This document shows, piece after piece, positions 43,629 to 52,291 of a DNA stretch of 64,000 bases. The stretch's first letter is position 1. Each line of letters starts with the position of its first letter. The notes beneath the pieces were generated by a model that saw only the letters and a list, made by a program, of their open reading frames with translations, ran no database searches and was not told where the DNA came from. The translations under genes were made by a program, and so were the position numbers. Source of the DNA: Streptomyces sp. NBC_01723 (GTDB lineage: Bacteria; Actinomycetota; Actinomycetes; Streptomycetales; Streptomycetaceae); the NCBI RefSeq assembly GCF_036246005.1, contig NZ_CP109171.1:2096001-2160000 (forward strand). The letters are read 5' to 3'.

Positions 43629-43985
43629 TCAGCTGAAGGAGTCGCCGCAGGCGCAGGAACCCGTCGCGTTCGGGTTGTCGATCGTGAAGCCCTGCTTCTC
43701 GATCGTGTCCACGAAGTCGATGGTGGCGCCGCCCAGGTACGGCGCGCTCATGCGGTCGGTGGTGACCTTGACGCCGTCGAAGTCCTTCACCACGTCGCCG
43801 TCGAGCGAGCGCTCGTCGAAGAAGAGCTGGTAGCGCAGGCCGGAGCAGCCACCGGGCTGGACGGCTACGCGCAGCGCGAGGTCGTCACGGCCTTCCTGGT
43901 CGAGCAGGGCCTTGACCTTGGCCGCGGCGGCGTCGGTCACGATGATGCCGTCGGTGACGGTGGTGGACTCGTCCGATACGGACAT
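43629..43985 (-). CDS. erpA: A-type iron-sulfur cluster insertion protein
   Basis: A 118-residue HesB/IscA/ErpA protein. The three cluster ligands are the Cys in VQPGGCSGLRYQLFF (about 47) and the pair in TGSCACGDSF (about 111-113). It delivers Fe-S clusters to targets, and the divergent neighbour nadA encodes a [4Fe-4S] enzyme. ATG at 43985 with GGGAGAG upstream. Monocistronic. Confidence 0.95.
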   Translation of the reverse strand: MSVSDESTTVTDGIIVTDAAAAKVKALLDQEGRDDLALRVAVQPGGCSGLRYQLFFDERSLDGDVVKDFDGVKVTTDRMSAPYLGGATIDFVDTIEKQGFTIDNPNATGSCACGDSFS

Positions 43986-44160
43986 CTACATCTCTCCCGG
44001 GTTGTACGGAGACTGCTTACCGACGGTTTCAACCGGCGGAGCCGCGGATTCATTCCGGGCGGGCCCGAGTCTTTGTCCTCGGTGTTCCCTTCATGCTCGC
44101 ACACGCCCCGCCCACGGTAAGCGGCACCGGGATTCACGTCACACCGACACGATGGGCATC

Positions 44161-44205
44161 GTCAAACTGACGTGAAGCGGTTATGATATATAGCGTCAGT
44201 TAGAC
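44161..44205. promoter_or_regulatory. nadA promoter and inverted-repeat operator
   Basis: GTCAAACTGACG (44161-44172) and GCGTCAGTTAGAC (44193-44205) are inverted copies (one mismatch), with centres about 32 bp (three helical turns) apart. Between them is an AT-rich stretch with a -10-like TATGAT (44182-44187). A repressor dimer on both sides would loop over the promoter. NAD-responsive repression is inferred from the gene. Confidence 0.55.
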
Positions 44206-44228
44206 GAAAAGTAGAAAGGGTGCGTGTC

Positions 44229-45413
44229 GTGACCACCGCCCAAACCCAGGAGCTCGACGTACAGCCGACGCCCCTCGCCCTGCTGCTGCTCGGCCGTGAG
44301 GCCGACCCGAGGAGCGAGCGCGGCGTGGAGTGCCCGGGCGACCTGCCCTCGCCCTCCGACCCGGACCTGGTCGCACGCGCCCGCGCGGCCAAGGAGAAGC
44401 TCGGGGACAAGGTCTTCGTCCTCGGCCACCACTACCAGCGCGACGAGGTCATCCAGTTCGCCGACGTCACGGGTGACTCCTTCAAGCTGGCCCGGGACGC
44501 GGCCGCGCGCCCGGAGGCCGAGTACATCGTCTTCTGCGGTGTGCACTTCATGGCGGAGTCGGCCGACATCCTGACCTCCGACGACCAGAAGGTGGTCCTG
44601 CCCGACCTGGCCGCCGGGTGCTCCATGGCGGACATGGCCACCGCCGAGCAGGTCGCCGAGTGCTGGGACGCGCTGACCGAGGCCGGGATCGCCGAGCAGG
44701 TCGTGCCCGTCTCGTACATGAACTCGTCGGCGGACATCAAGGCGTTCACCGGCAAGCACGGCGGCACCATCTGCACCTCGTCCAACGCCAAGCGTGCCCT
44801 GGACTGGGCCTTCGAGCAGGGCGAGAAGGTGCTGTTCCTGCCCGACCAGCACCTGGGCCGCAACACCGCGGTGCGGGACATGGGCATGACGCTCGAGGAC
44901 TGCGTCGTCTACAACCCGCACAAGCCGAACGGCGGGCTGACCGCCGAGGAGCTGCGCGGCGCGAAGATGATCCTCTGGCGGGGGCACTGCTCGGTGCACG
45001 GCCGCTTCAGCCTCGACTCGGTGAACGACGTGCGCGAGCGCATACCCGGGGTGAACGTCCTCGTGCACCCCGAGTGCAAGCACGAGGTCGTCGCGGCGGC
45101 GGACTACGTCGGCTCGACCGAGTACATCATCAAGGCCCTGGAGGCGGCCCCGGCCGGTTCCAAGTGGGCCATCGGGACCGAGCTGAACCTGGTCCGGCGG
45201 CTGGCGAACCGTTTCGCTGCGGAGGACAAGGAGATCGTCTTCCTCGACAAGACGGTCTGCTTCTGCTCGACGATGAACCGCATCGACCTGCCGCACCTGG
45301 TCTGGACGCTGGAGTCACTGGCCGAGGGCACGCTGGTCAATCGCATCCAGGTGGACACGGAGACGGAGGCGTTCGCGAAGCTGGCGCTCGAGCGGATGCT
45401 GGCGCTGCCGTAG
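44229..45413 (+). CDS. nadA: Quinolinate synthase A
   Basis: A 394-residue [4Fe-4S] enzyme that condenses iminoaspartate with dihydroxyacetone phosphate in de novo NAD synthesis. VLGHHYQRDEVIQFAD (about 62-77) is the substrate His motif. Cluster cysteines are in VFCGVHFMAES (about 104), WRGHCSVHGRF (about 256) and DKTVCFCSTM (about 345). SYMNSSADIKAFTG is also diagnostic. I chose GTG 44229, 8 nt after AAAGG; the in-frame GTG at 44220 overlaps the ribosome site. No nadB or nadC follows here. Confidence 0.96.
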   Translation: MTTAQTQELDVQPTPLALLLLGREADPRSERGVECPGDLPSPSDPDLVARARAAKEKLGDKVFVLGHHYQRDEVIQFADVTGDSFKLARDAAARPEAEYIVFCGVHFMAESADILTSDDQKVVLPDLAAGCSMADMATAEQVAECWDALTEAGIAEQVVPVSYMNSSADIKAFTGKHGGTICTSSNAKRALDWAFEQGEKVLFLPDQHLGRNTAVRDMGMTLEDCVVYNPHKPNGGLTAEELRGAKMILWRGHCSVHGRFSLDSVNDVRERIPGVNVLVHPECKHEVVAAADYVGSTEYIIKALEAAPAGSKWAIGTELNLVRRLANRFAAEDKEIVFLDKTVCFCSTMNRIDLPHLVWTLESLAEGTLVNRIQVDTETEAFAKLALERMLALP

Positions 45414-45448
45414 CGGGTTCCGTCCCACCCACCCTGTGCGGGGTGCCG

Positions 45449-45505
45449 GAAATGGCGGAGGTCCCGCCCGACACCGTCGGTGTCGAACGGGACCTCCGTC
45501 ATTTC
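45449..45505. terminator. Long bidirectional terminator between nadA and the RND exporter
   Basis: GAAATGGCGGAGGTCCCG pairs with CGGGACCTCCGTCATTTC, and CGACACC with GGTGTCG, around a 3-base loop: about 27 bp with three mismatches. The two genes converge here. Confidence 0.88.
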
Positions 45506-45511
45506 GCGGTC

Positions 45512-48500
45512 TCAGACCTTCGCCGGCTCCGGCTCGTCCGAAGCCGCCGCCTGCGGCGGCACGTCGCCGCCGCCCTTCTTCGCCGCCCGCTTCTTCGCGC
45601 GCCGCTCCTTGCGGAGTTCCAGCATCGCGTACAGCGTCGGGACCAGCAGGAGGGTCAGCAGGGTCGAGGTGACCAGGCCGCCGATCACGACCACCGCGAG
45701 CGGCTGGGCGATGAAACCGCCCTCGCCGGTGACGCCCAGCGCCATCGGGAGGAGGGCGAAGATCGTCGCCAGGGCCGTCATCAGGATGGGCCGCAGCCGG
45801 TGCCGGCCGCCCTCGACGACCGCTTCGACCACGCCGTAGCCCTGCTTGCGGTACTGGTTGATCAGGTCGATCAGCACGATCGCGTTGGTGACCACGATGC
45901 CGATCAGCATCAGCATGCCGATCATCGCCGGGACGCCCATCGGGGTGCCCGTGGCGATCAGCAGGCCGATCGCGCCGGTCGCCGCGAACGGGATGGACAC
46001 CAGCAGGATCAGCGGCTGGGCCAGCGACCGGAAGGTGCCGACCAGCAGCATGAACACGATCGCGATCGCCGCGAGCATGGCGAGGCCCAGGTTGACGAAG
46101 GCCTCGTCCTGGTCCGCCGTGACGCCGCCGATCTCGGCGGTGGCGCCGGCCGGCAGGTCCAGCGCGTTGATCCTCGACTGGAGGTCGGTGCCGACCGCGC
46201 CGGTGTTGTCGCCGGTCGGCTTGGCGGTGATGGTCGCCGCGCGCTGACCGTCGATCCGGGTCATCGAGACCGGACCGTCCACCAGTCGCACGGTGGCGAT
46301 GTCACCGAGCTTGGCCGGACCCAGGTCCAGGGCCTTCAGTTCGGCGATCGTCTCGGCGGGCTGCGCCGACCGGATCACGACGTCGCGCTCGGTGTCCTCC
46401 AGGGTCGCCTTGGCCGCGGGCGTGCCGCGCACGGCCTGGCCGACGGCGGCGCCGAGCGTCTGGTCGGTGAAACCGGCCTCGGCGGCGCGGGCGTTGGCCT
46501 TGACCGAGATGCGCGGCACGCTCTGCGCCAGGTCGCTGGTGACGTCGGTGACGTCGTCGAGGCCGGCGACCGTCTTGCGGACCTGCTCGGAGGCGTCCCG
46601 GAGCACCTTCGCGTCGGCCGCCTTGACGACGACGCTCAGGTCCTGGCTGCCGAAGCCGTCACCGGCGGCGACCGTGGTGGTGCCGATGCCGTCGAGCTTC
46701 GCGAGACCGTCCTCGATGTGGTCCTGGACGTCCTCGGAGGACGCGGAGTCCTCCAGCATGATCTGGTACGACGCCTGGTTGGTGTCCGTACCGCCGCCGA
46801 AGGCGGCCATGAAGCCGGACGAGCCGATGGTGACCTGGTAGTCCTTGACGCCCTCGGTGTCGCCGAGCAGCTTCTCGACCTTCTTCGCCTGGGCGTCGGT
46901 CGCGCCGAGGCTGGTGCCCGGCTTCAGCTCCTGCTTGACGCTGAGGACCTCCTGCTCGCCCTGGTCGAAGAAGTTCGTCTTCAGCAGCGGCGCCATGCCG
47001 AAGGTGCCGATCAGCACGACGACCGCGATGGCCACGCTGGTCAGCCGGCGGCGGGTGGCGAAGCGCAGGACGGGGACGTAGAAGCGCTGGAGGCGGCTCC
47101 TGGCCTCCTTCTCCTCGGCCAGCCTGCGGGCTTCGGCGGCGTCCTCGGGGGTGCCCTTCGGGGGCCGCAGGAACCAGTACGACAGGACCGGGACGACCGT
47201 CAGCGACACCAGCAGGGACGCCAGCAGCGCGGCGGTGACGGTGAGGCTGAAGGAGCCGAACAGCTCGCCGACCATGCCGCCGACCAGACCGATCGGCAGG
47301 AAGACGGCGACCGTGGTGAGCGTCGAGGAGGTGACCGCTCCGGCGACCTCGCGCACGGCCTGGAGGATGGCCTCCCGGCGCTCCTCGCCGTAGCCGAGGT
47401 GGCGCTTGATGTTCTCCAGGACCACGATCGAGTCGTCGACGACCCGGCCGATGGCGATGGTCAGCGCGCCCAGCGTCAGCATGTTCAGCGACAGGTCGCG
47501 CGTCCACAGGACGATCAGCGCCAGCACCACCGACAGCGGGATGGAGACCGCGGTGACCAGGGTGGAGCGGACGGACGCCAGGAAGACCAGGATGATCAGG
47601 ACGGCGAAGAGCAGACCGAGCCCGCCCTCCGTGGTCAGACCGGAGATGGCCTTGGAGACCGCCGGGCCCTGGTCGCTGACGACAGTCAGTTCCGCGCCGG
47701 AGCCGAGCTGCTCGCGCAGGTCGGGAAGCTTGTCCTCGACCGCGTTCGAGATGGCGACCGCGCTGCCGTCGTGGTCCATCGTCACGGCGACGGCGAGGGA
47801 CGGCTTGCCGTCGGTGCGGGTGAGGGAGTCGGCCTTGGCCTCCTCCTCCTTGACGGTGGCGACGTCGCCGAGGCGGACGGGCTTGTCGACGCCCTCGCCG
47901 GTGACCATGAGGTCCTGGATCTGCTTGAGCGAGGTGAAGCCGCCGCCGACCTGGACGGTGCGGTTGGCGCCGTCCTCGTCGAAGGAGCCCGCGGGGACGG
48001 TGGCGCCGCCGGCCTGGAGGGACTGGGCGAGCACCTGCGGGCTCACCCCGGCCGCGGCCAGCTTCGCCGGGTCCGGCGTGACGGTGACCTCGACGTCGCG
48101 CACGCCGTCGACGGTGACCTGGGCGACGCCGTCGATGTCCTTCAGCTCGGAGACGACCGTCCTGTCGAGCCGGTCGGCCAGCGCCTGCTGGTCCTCGTCC
48201 GAGGTGACGGCGAGGACGACGGTCGGGATGTCGTCCGTCGAGCCGGAGATGACCTGCGGGTCGACGTCGTCGGGGAGCTGCGCGCGGGCCCGGTTGACGG
48301 CCTGCTGGACGTCGGCGACGAGCTGCTGGGTGTTCGGGCCGTAGTCGAAGGACGCCATGATGACGGCGTTGCCCTCGCTGGCGGTGGCCGTGACGCCCGA
48401 TATCCCGTCGACGGCTTCGAGGCTGTCCTCGATGGGCTCGACGACCTGCTTCTCGACCACGTCCGGGGAGGCGCCCTGGTACGGCGCGAGCACGGACACC

Positions 48501-48634
48501 ATGGGGAGTTCGATGGTGGGCAGCAGCTGCTGCTTGAGCTGGGGGATCGCGATCGCCCCGAAGACGAGCGCGACGATCGACATCAGCCCGATCAGGGCCC
48601 GTTGCGCGAGGCTGAATCTCGACAGCCAGGACAT
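45512..48634 (-). CDS. RND-superfamily (HAE1/AcrB-like) efflux transporter
   Basis: A 1040-residue exporter with 12 membrane helices and two large extracytoplasmic loops. N-terminal TM1 (ALIGLMSIVALVFGAIAI), the proton-relay TM4 (AIGRVVDDSIVVLENIKRHL, Asp-Asp at about 406) and its C-terminal counterpart (GIVVTNAIVLIDLINQYR) are clear. It resembles B. subtilis SwrC and Gram-positive HAE1 proteins rather than the MmpL group. Proton-driven export of a lipid, surfactant or drug is likely. There is no membrane-fusion protein nearby. A two-component pair follows upstream in the same orientation. Confidence 0.92.
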   Translation of the reverse strand: MSWLSRFSLAQRALIGLMSIVALVFGAIAIPQLKQQLLPTIELPMVSVLAPYQGASPDVVEKQVVEPIEDSLEAVDGISGVTATASEGNAVIMASFDYGPNTQQLVADVQQAVNRARAQLPDDVDPQVISGSTDDIPTVVLAVTSDEDQQALADRLDRTVVSELKDIDGVAQVTVDGVRDVEVTVTPDPAKLAAAGVSPQVLAQSLQAGGATVPAGSFDEDGANRTVQVGGGFTSLKQIQDLMVTGEGVDKPVRLGDVATVKEEEAKADSLTRTDGKPSLAVAVTMDHDGSAVAISNAVEDKLPDLREQLGSGAELTVVSDQGPAVSKAISGLTTEGGLGLLFAVLIILVFLASVRSTLVTAVSIPLSVVLALIVLWTRDLSLNMLTLGALTIAIGRVVDDSIVVLENIKRHLGYGEERREAILQAVREVAGAVTSSTLTTVAVFLPIGLVGGMVGELFGSFSLTVTAALLASLLVSLTVVPVLSYWFLRPPKGTPEDAAEARRLAEEKEARSRLQRFYVPVLRFATRRRLTSVAIAVVVLIGTFGMAPLLKTNFFDQGEQEVLSVKQELKPGTSLGATDAQAKKVEKLLGDTEGVKDYQVTIGSSGFMAAFGGGTDTNQASYQIMLEDSASSEDVQDHIEDGLAKLDGIGTTTVAAGDGFGSQDLSVVVKAADAKVLRDASEQVRKTVAGLDDVTDVTSDLAQSVPRISVKANARAAEAGFTDQTLGAAVGQAVRGTPAAKATLEDTERDVVIRSAQPAETIAELKALDLGPAKLGDIATVRLVDGPVSMTRIDGQRAATITAKPTGDNTGAVGTDLQSRINALDLPAGATAEIGGVTADQDEAFVNLGLAMLAAIAIVFMLLVGTFRSLAQPLILLVSIPFAATGAIGLLIATGTPMGVPAMIGMLMLIGIVVTNAIVLIDLINQYRKQGYGVVEAVVEGGRHRLRPILMTALATIFALLPMALGVTGEGGFIAQPLAVVVIGGLVTSTLLTLLLVPTLYAMLELRKERRAKKRAAKKGGGDVPPQAAASDEPEPAKV

Positions 48635-48790
48635 GGGTCAGGGTCTCTCTTCTGTGGCCGAGCGGAGGGGACGGGGCAGGTCTGTACGCCCACCCCACCA
48701 CCCTGGGCCATGGGCGGCCCCGGTTCCCTAGCCCGCAGGTCCATTTCCTTATCCGGCGCCTACTGCCGCCGCAGTACACGCGGGTAGAGC

Positions 48791-49474
48791 TCACTCCACC
48801 CTTGGACGTACCAGCCCGGATTCGTACGCGATCACGACCAGCTGGGCGCGGTCGCGGGCGCCCAGCTTGGCCATGGCCCGGTTCACGTGCGTCTTCACGG
48901 TGAGCGGGCTGACCTCGAGGCGCTCGGCGATCTCGTCGTTGGAGTGCCCGCCGGCGACCTGGACCAGGACCTCGCGCTCCCGTCCGGTCAGCGTCTCCAG
49001 CCGCTCGGCGCGGGCGGGGTCGCCGTCCTCCCCGGCCGTGCCGTCCTGGGCGAGGAAGCGGGCGATCAGACCCTTGGTGGCGGTCGGCGACAGCAGGGCC
49101 TCCCCGCCGGCCGCGACGCGGATCGCGCTGAGCAGCTCGTCCGGTTCGGAGCCCTTGCCGAGGAAGCCCGAGGCGCCCGCGCGCAGCGACTGCACCACGT
49201 AGTCGTCGACCTCGAAGGTGGTCAGTATGACGACCCGGACGTAGGCGAGGGCGGGGTCGGCGCTGATCAGGCGGGTGGCCGCGAGGCCGTCCGTGCCGGG
49301 CATGCGGATGTCCATCAGCACCACGTCGGCCCGCCGCTCGGCGGCCAGCCGGGCCGCCTCCGCGCCGTCGGACGCCTCCCCCACCACCTCCATGTCGGGC
49401 TCGGAGTCGACCAGCACCCGGAAGGCGCTGCGCAGCAACGCCTGGTCGTCGGCGAGCAGGACACGGATCGTCAT
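48791..49474 (-). CDS. NarL/LuxR-family response regulator
   Basis: A 227-residue regulator. Receiver 1-120: RVLLADDQ, phospho-acceptor D55 in VVLMDIRMPGTDG, Lys in FLGKGSEP. LuxR HTH at about 160-225 (LTGREREVLVQVAGGHSNDE, then LTVKTHVNRAMAKLG). Overlaps its sensor kinase by 4 bp. The RND exporter lies 156 bp downstream and may be its target. Confidence 0.95.
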   Translation of the reverse strand: MTIRVLLADDQALLRSAFRVLVDSEPDMEVVGEASDGAEAARLAAERRADVVLMDIRMPGTDGLAATRLISADPALAYVRVVILTTFEVDDYVVQSLRAGASGFLGKGSEPDELLSAIRVAAGGEALLSPTATKGLIARFLAQDGTAGEDGDPARAERLETLTGREREVLVQVAGGHSNDEIAERLEVSPLTVKTHVNRAMAKLGARDRAQLVVIAYESGLVRPRVE

Positions 49475-50700
49475 ACGGGGTCCTCCGCGGCATCGGTGCG
49501 GCTTCTGACCGGAAGGATCGCATGGACCCGGAAGCCGCCTCCGTAGCGGGGACCGGTGGTGAGGGTGCCGCGCACGGCGGCGACGCGCTCGCGCATCCCG
49601 AGCAGCCCGTGGCCGCCGCTGTCCGGGGCCGAGCCGTCCCCGGCGCCGTCGCCGGTTCCGTCGTCGAGGACGGTCACCTCGATGTTCGGCCCCACCCGTA
49701 CGACGCTGACCTCGGCCTTCGCCCGCTGTCCCGCGTGCTTGCGGACGTTGGTCAGCGCCTCCTGGATGATCCGGTAGGCGGCCAGGTCGACGGCGGCGGG
49801 CAGTTCGGTGCCCTGGTCGGCGCGGGCCACCTCGACGGGCAGCCCGGAGTGGTGGAAGGTCCCGACGAGTTCGTCCAGCCGGTCGAGGCCGGGAGCGGGC
49901 TCGGTCGGCGCCTCCGGGTCGCCCGACTGGCGGAGCAGCCCCACGGTGGCCCGCAGTTCATCCAGCGCGCTGCGGCTGGCGTCCCGTACGTGGGCGAGGG
50001 CCTCCTTGGCCTGGTCGGGCCGCTTGTCCATGACGTGCGAGGCCACCCCGGCCTGGACGTTGACCAGGGCGATGTGGTGGGCGACCACGTCGTGCAGGTC
50101 GCGGGCGATCCGCAGCCGTTCCTCGGCGACCCGGCGGCGGGCCTCCTCCTCGCGGGTGCGCTCGGCCTTCTCGGCCCGGTCCCGGATGGCCTGCACGAAG
50201 GCGCGGCGGCTGCGGACGGCGTCCCCGGCGCTGGCACCGATGCCGGTCCAGGCGAAGACGGCGAGGTTCTCCTGCGCGTACCAGGGCAGCGGCCCGAACA
50301 GCATGGCGGCGCCGGTCAGCACCGTCATGGTGAGCAGGCCGACCCGCCAGGTGGTGGGGCGGTCGGTGGAGGCGGCGACGGTGTACAGGGCGATGACGGC
50401 GGACATCACCACGGGTGCGCGGGGGTCGCCGGTGATGCTCTCGACGACGGAGACCGAGCCGGTCACGCCGAGGACCACGAGCGGGGCGCGGCGGCGGAAG
50501 GCGAGGGCGGCGGCGCCTACGGCCATCAGGACCAGGCTGAGCACGGCGGGCGTGCGCAGGCTCCAGGTGACGCCCTCGGGTCCGTGCGGGTCGGCGAAGG
50601 AGCCCGCGACCATGCACACCAGGACCGCCGCGGCGAGGGCGGTGTCCAGTGCGGAGGGGTGGGCGCCGAGGGTGCAGCGGGCGCGGGCGAGGGTGCTCAC
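49471..50700 (-). CDS. Sensor histidine kinase (HisKA_3 type)
   Basis: A 409-residue kinase with about five N-terminal membrane segments (about 18-160), HisKA_3 with H203 in LRIARDLHDVVAHHIALV, then HATPase with EALTNVRKHAG (N box, about 310) and SGGHGLLGMRERVAAVRG (G box). Length and layout are as in DesK-like Streptomyces kinases. The first gene of a two-gene operon with the regulator. Confidence 0.95.
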   Translation of the reverse strand: MSTLARARCTLGAHPSALDTALAAAVLVCMVAGSFADPHGPEGVTWSLRTPAVLSLVLMAVGAAALAFRRRAPLVVLGVTGSVSVVESITGDPRAPVVMSAVIALYTVAASTDRPTTWRVGLLTMTVLTGAAMLFGPLPWYAQENLAVFAWTGIGASAGDAVRSRRAFVQAIRDRAEKAERTREEEARRRVAEERLRIARDLHDVVAHHIALVNVQAGVASHVMDKRPDQAKEALAHVRDASRSALDELRATVGLLRQSGDPEAPTEPAPGLDRLDELVGTFHHSGLPVEVARADQGTELPAAVDLAAYRIIQEALTNVRKHAGQRAKAEVSVVRVGPNIEVTVLDDGTGDGAGDGSAPDSGGHGLLGMRERVAAVRGTLTTGPRYGGGFRVHAILPVRSRTDAAEDPV

Positions 50701-50735
50701 GGCTGTTTACGGTAGCTGGAGTGGGCGTGGCTCTT

Positions 50736-50770
50736 GACTGGGCCCGCGTTCAGGACTGGGCCCGCGTGCA
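50736..50770. repeat. Short tandem repeat, 2 x 18 bp
   Basis: GACTGGGCCCGCGTTCAG is followed by GACTGGGCCCGCGTGCAG. It lies in the 185-bp gap between the kinase gene start and the PspA-associated gene. Confidence 0.75.
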
Positions 50771-50781
50771 GTGGGCGTCTG

Positions 50782-50860
50782 CTGGGGGCTGCGCCCCCAG
50801 ACCCCCGCTTCGGCCTGAACGGCCTCGTCCTCAAACTCCGGACGGGCCGCAAGATCCGGG
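50782..50860. repeat. Dispersed Streptomyces-type intergenic repeat with hairpin
   Basis: CTGGGGGC-TGC-GCCCCCAG (8-bp stem, 50782-50800) is followed by ACCCCCGCTTCGGCCTGAAC and CCTCGTCCTCAAACTCCGGA. This order (GGGGG-hairpin, CCCCCGCT, CTCGTCCTCAAAC, CCGGACGGGC) is one I recall as widespread in Streptomyces intergenic DNA. It lies 3' of the PspA-associated gene and may end that transcript. Confidence 0.65.
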
Positions 50861-50885
50861 CGGGCCGGAAGGCGAAGCCACCAGT

Positions 50886-51167
50886 TCAACCGCCCGGAAT
50901 GAGGCCGTCGTCGCTCAGCAGTTCCTGGACCTCCTCCAGGGTGGCGTCCGGGGAGGGGAGGATGAGGTCCGACGGCTCCAGGGAGTCCTCGGGGAGGGGC
51001 TCGCCGAGGTCGCGGACCTTGGCGAGGAGGGCCTGGAGGGTGGCGCGGAAGCCGGGGCCGTCGCCGTTCTCCATCTCGGCCAGGAGTTCGTCGTCCAGCT
51101 TGTCCAGCTCCGCGAGCCGGTCGTCGGCCAGCGTCAGCTGTCCCTCCCCCATGATCCGTACGATCAT
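50886..51167 (-). CDS. PspA-associated protein (PspAA family)
   Basis: A 93-residue small acidic protein: MIVRIMGEGQLTLADDRLAE at the start, then LDKLDDELLAEMENGDGP and LEPSDLILPSPDATLEEVQE. This is the PspAA pattern, found almost always next to PspA. It lies 23 bp after pspA and is surely cotranscribed. It probably adjusts PspA membrane binding or assembly (family knowledge; mechanism unsettled). Confidence 0.9.
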   Translation of the reverse strand: MIVRIMGEGQLTLADDRLAELDKLDDELLAEMENGDGPGFRATLQALLAKVRDLGEPLPEDSLEPSDLILPSPDATLEEVQELLSDDGLIPGG

Positions 51168-51190
51168 GTCGGCCCTCCTAGGCGCGTGGG

Positions 51191-51994
51191 CTACTGCTTG
51201 TCGAAGCGCGGGGTGTCCTGCGGCTGCTGCTGGGACTGCGTCCTGTCCTGACCCTCGCCGCCCTCGATGGCCTGCCGGTCGGCGGTGCTGCCACCGGCCA
51301 GCTCGGCCTTCATGCGCTGGAGCTCCAGCTCTACATCCGTACCACCGGAGAGCCGGTCCAGCTCGGCCTGGATGTCGTCCTTGTGCATGCCGGACTGGTC
51401 GTCGAGGGCACCGGAGGCGAGCAGCTCGTCGATGGCGCCGGCCCGGGCCTGGAGCTGGGCGGTCTTGTCCTCCGCCCGCTGGATGGCCAGGCCGACGTCG
51501 CCCATCTCCTCGGAGATGCCGGAGAACGCCTCGCCGATACGGGTCTGCGCCTGGGCCGCCGTGTAGGTGGCCTTGATGGTCTCCTTCTTCGTGCGGAAGG
51601 CGTCCACCTTGGCCTGGAGCCGCTGGGCCGCCAGAGTGAGCTTCTCCTCCTCGCCCTGGAGGGTGGCGTGCTGCGTCTCCAGGTCGGTGACCTGCTGCTG
51701 GAGGGCGGCCCGGCGGGAGAGCGCCTCGCGGGCGAGGTCCTCACGGCCCAGCGCCAGCGCCTTGCGGCCCTGGTCCTCCAGCTTGCCCGACTGGGACTGG
51801 AGCTGGTTGAGCTGCAGCTCCAGGCGCTTGCGGCTGGTCGCCACGTCGGCGACCCCGCGGCGCACCTTCTGCAGCAGCTCCAGCTGCTTCTGGTACGAGT
51901 AATCGAGGGTCTCGCGCGGGTCCTCGGCCCGGTCCAGGGCCTTGTTGGCCTTCGCGCGGAAGATCATCCCCATACGCTTCATGACACCGCTCAT
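51191..51994 (-). CDS. pspA: PspA/IM30-family envelope-stress protein
   Basis: A 267-residue ESCRT-III-like protein. MKRMGMIFRAKANKALDRAE (from residue 5) is the amphipathic helix 0/1, then DPRETLDYSYQKQLELLQKV and a long coiled coil to about 190. The C-terminus is Gln/Gly-rich. It binds stressed membranes. I chose ATG 51994; ATG 51982 is possible. The signature QKQLELLQKVRRGVADV is typical of actinobacterial PspA. The divergent neighbour is the DUF3043 gene. Confidence 0.95.
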   Translation of the reverse strand: MSGVMKRMGMIFRAKANKALDRAEDPRETLDYSYQKQLELLQKVRRGVADVATSRKRLELQLNQLQSQSGKLEDQGRKALALGREDLAREALSRRAALQQQVTDLETQHATLQGEEEKLTLAAQRLQAKVDAFRTKKETIKATYTAAQAQTRIGEAFSGISEEMGDVGLAIQRAEDKTAQLQARAGAIDELLASGALDDQSGMHKDDIQAELDRLSGGTDVELELQRMKAELAGGSTADRQAIEGGEGQDRTQSQQQPQDTPRFDKQ

Positions 51995-52277
51995 GGGCTT
52001 CGCGCGCCCCCTTCTGGCCGACTCCGGCTCCAGCGACTGCAACAGAACCCACAGTACGGGCCCTGCATCCATTACCGCACTGTTCGGGGACGGATGCGCT
52101 CATCCCCAAGGACGACTGCGTACGCTCCCGATCCGGCGCAAGGAGTAGGTGCTCCCCGGGGTTGTCCGGAATGACCGGTGTCCGGGGGCGTACGCAAAGT
52201 CCCCTCTGTCCCCCTACTGACGACCGGCGTTGCCGGATCGTTCCCCACCGGACTGGGGTCCACACCCCCGCACCCCG

Positions 52278-52283
52278 TACCCT
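52278..52283 (+). promoter_or_regulatory. -10 element for a near-leaderless transcript
   Basis: TACCCT ends 8 nt before the GTG at 52292, with no ribosome site between. The 297-bp gap upstream (to pspA) otherwise shows only ordinary sequence. Confidence 0.5.
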
Positions 52284-52291
52284 TGGGTTTT

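Noticed and set aside
44618..48787. A 1389-codon open frame on the plus strand opposite the RND exporter
   Set aside because: It is the antisense of a clear 1040-residue exporter. Long antisense frames are normal at 72% G+C, and the translation is Asp/Arg/Gly-rich without any domain.
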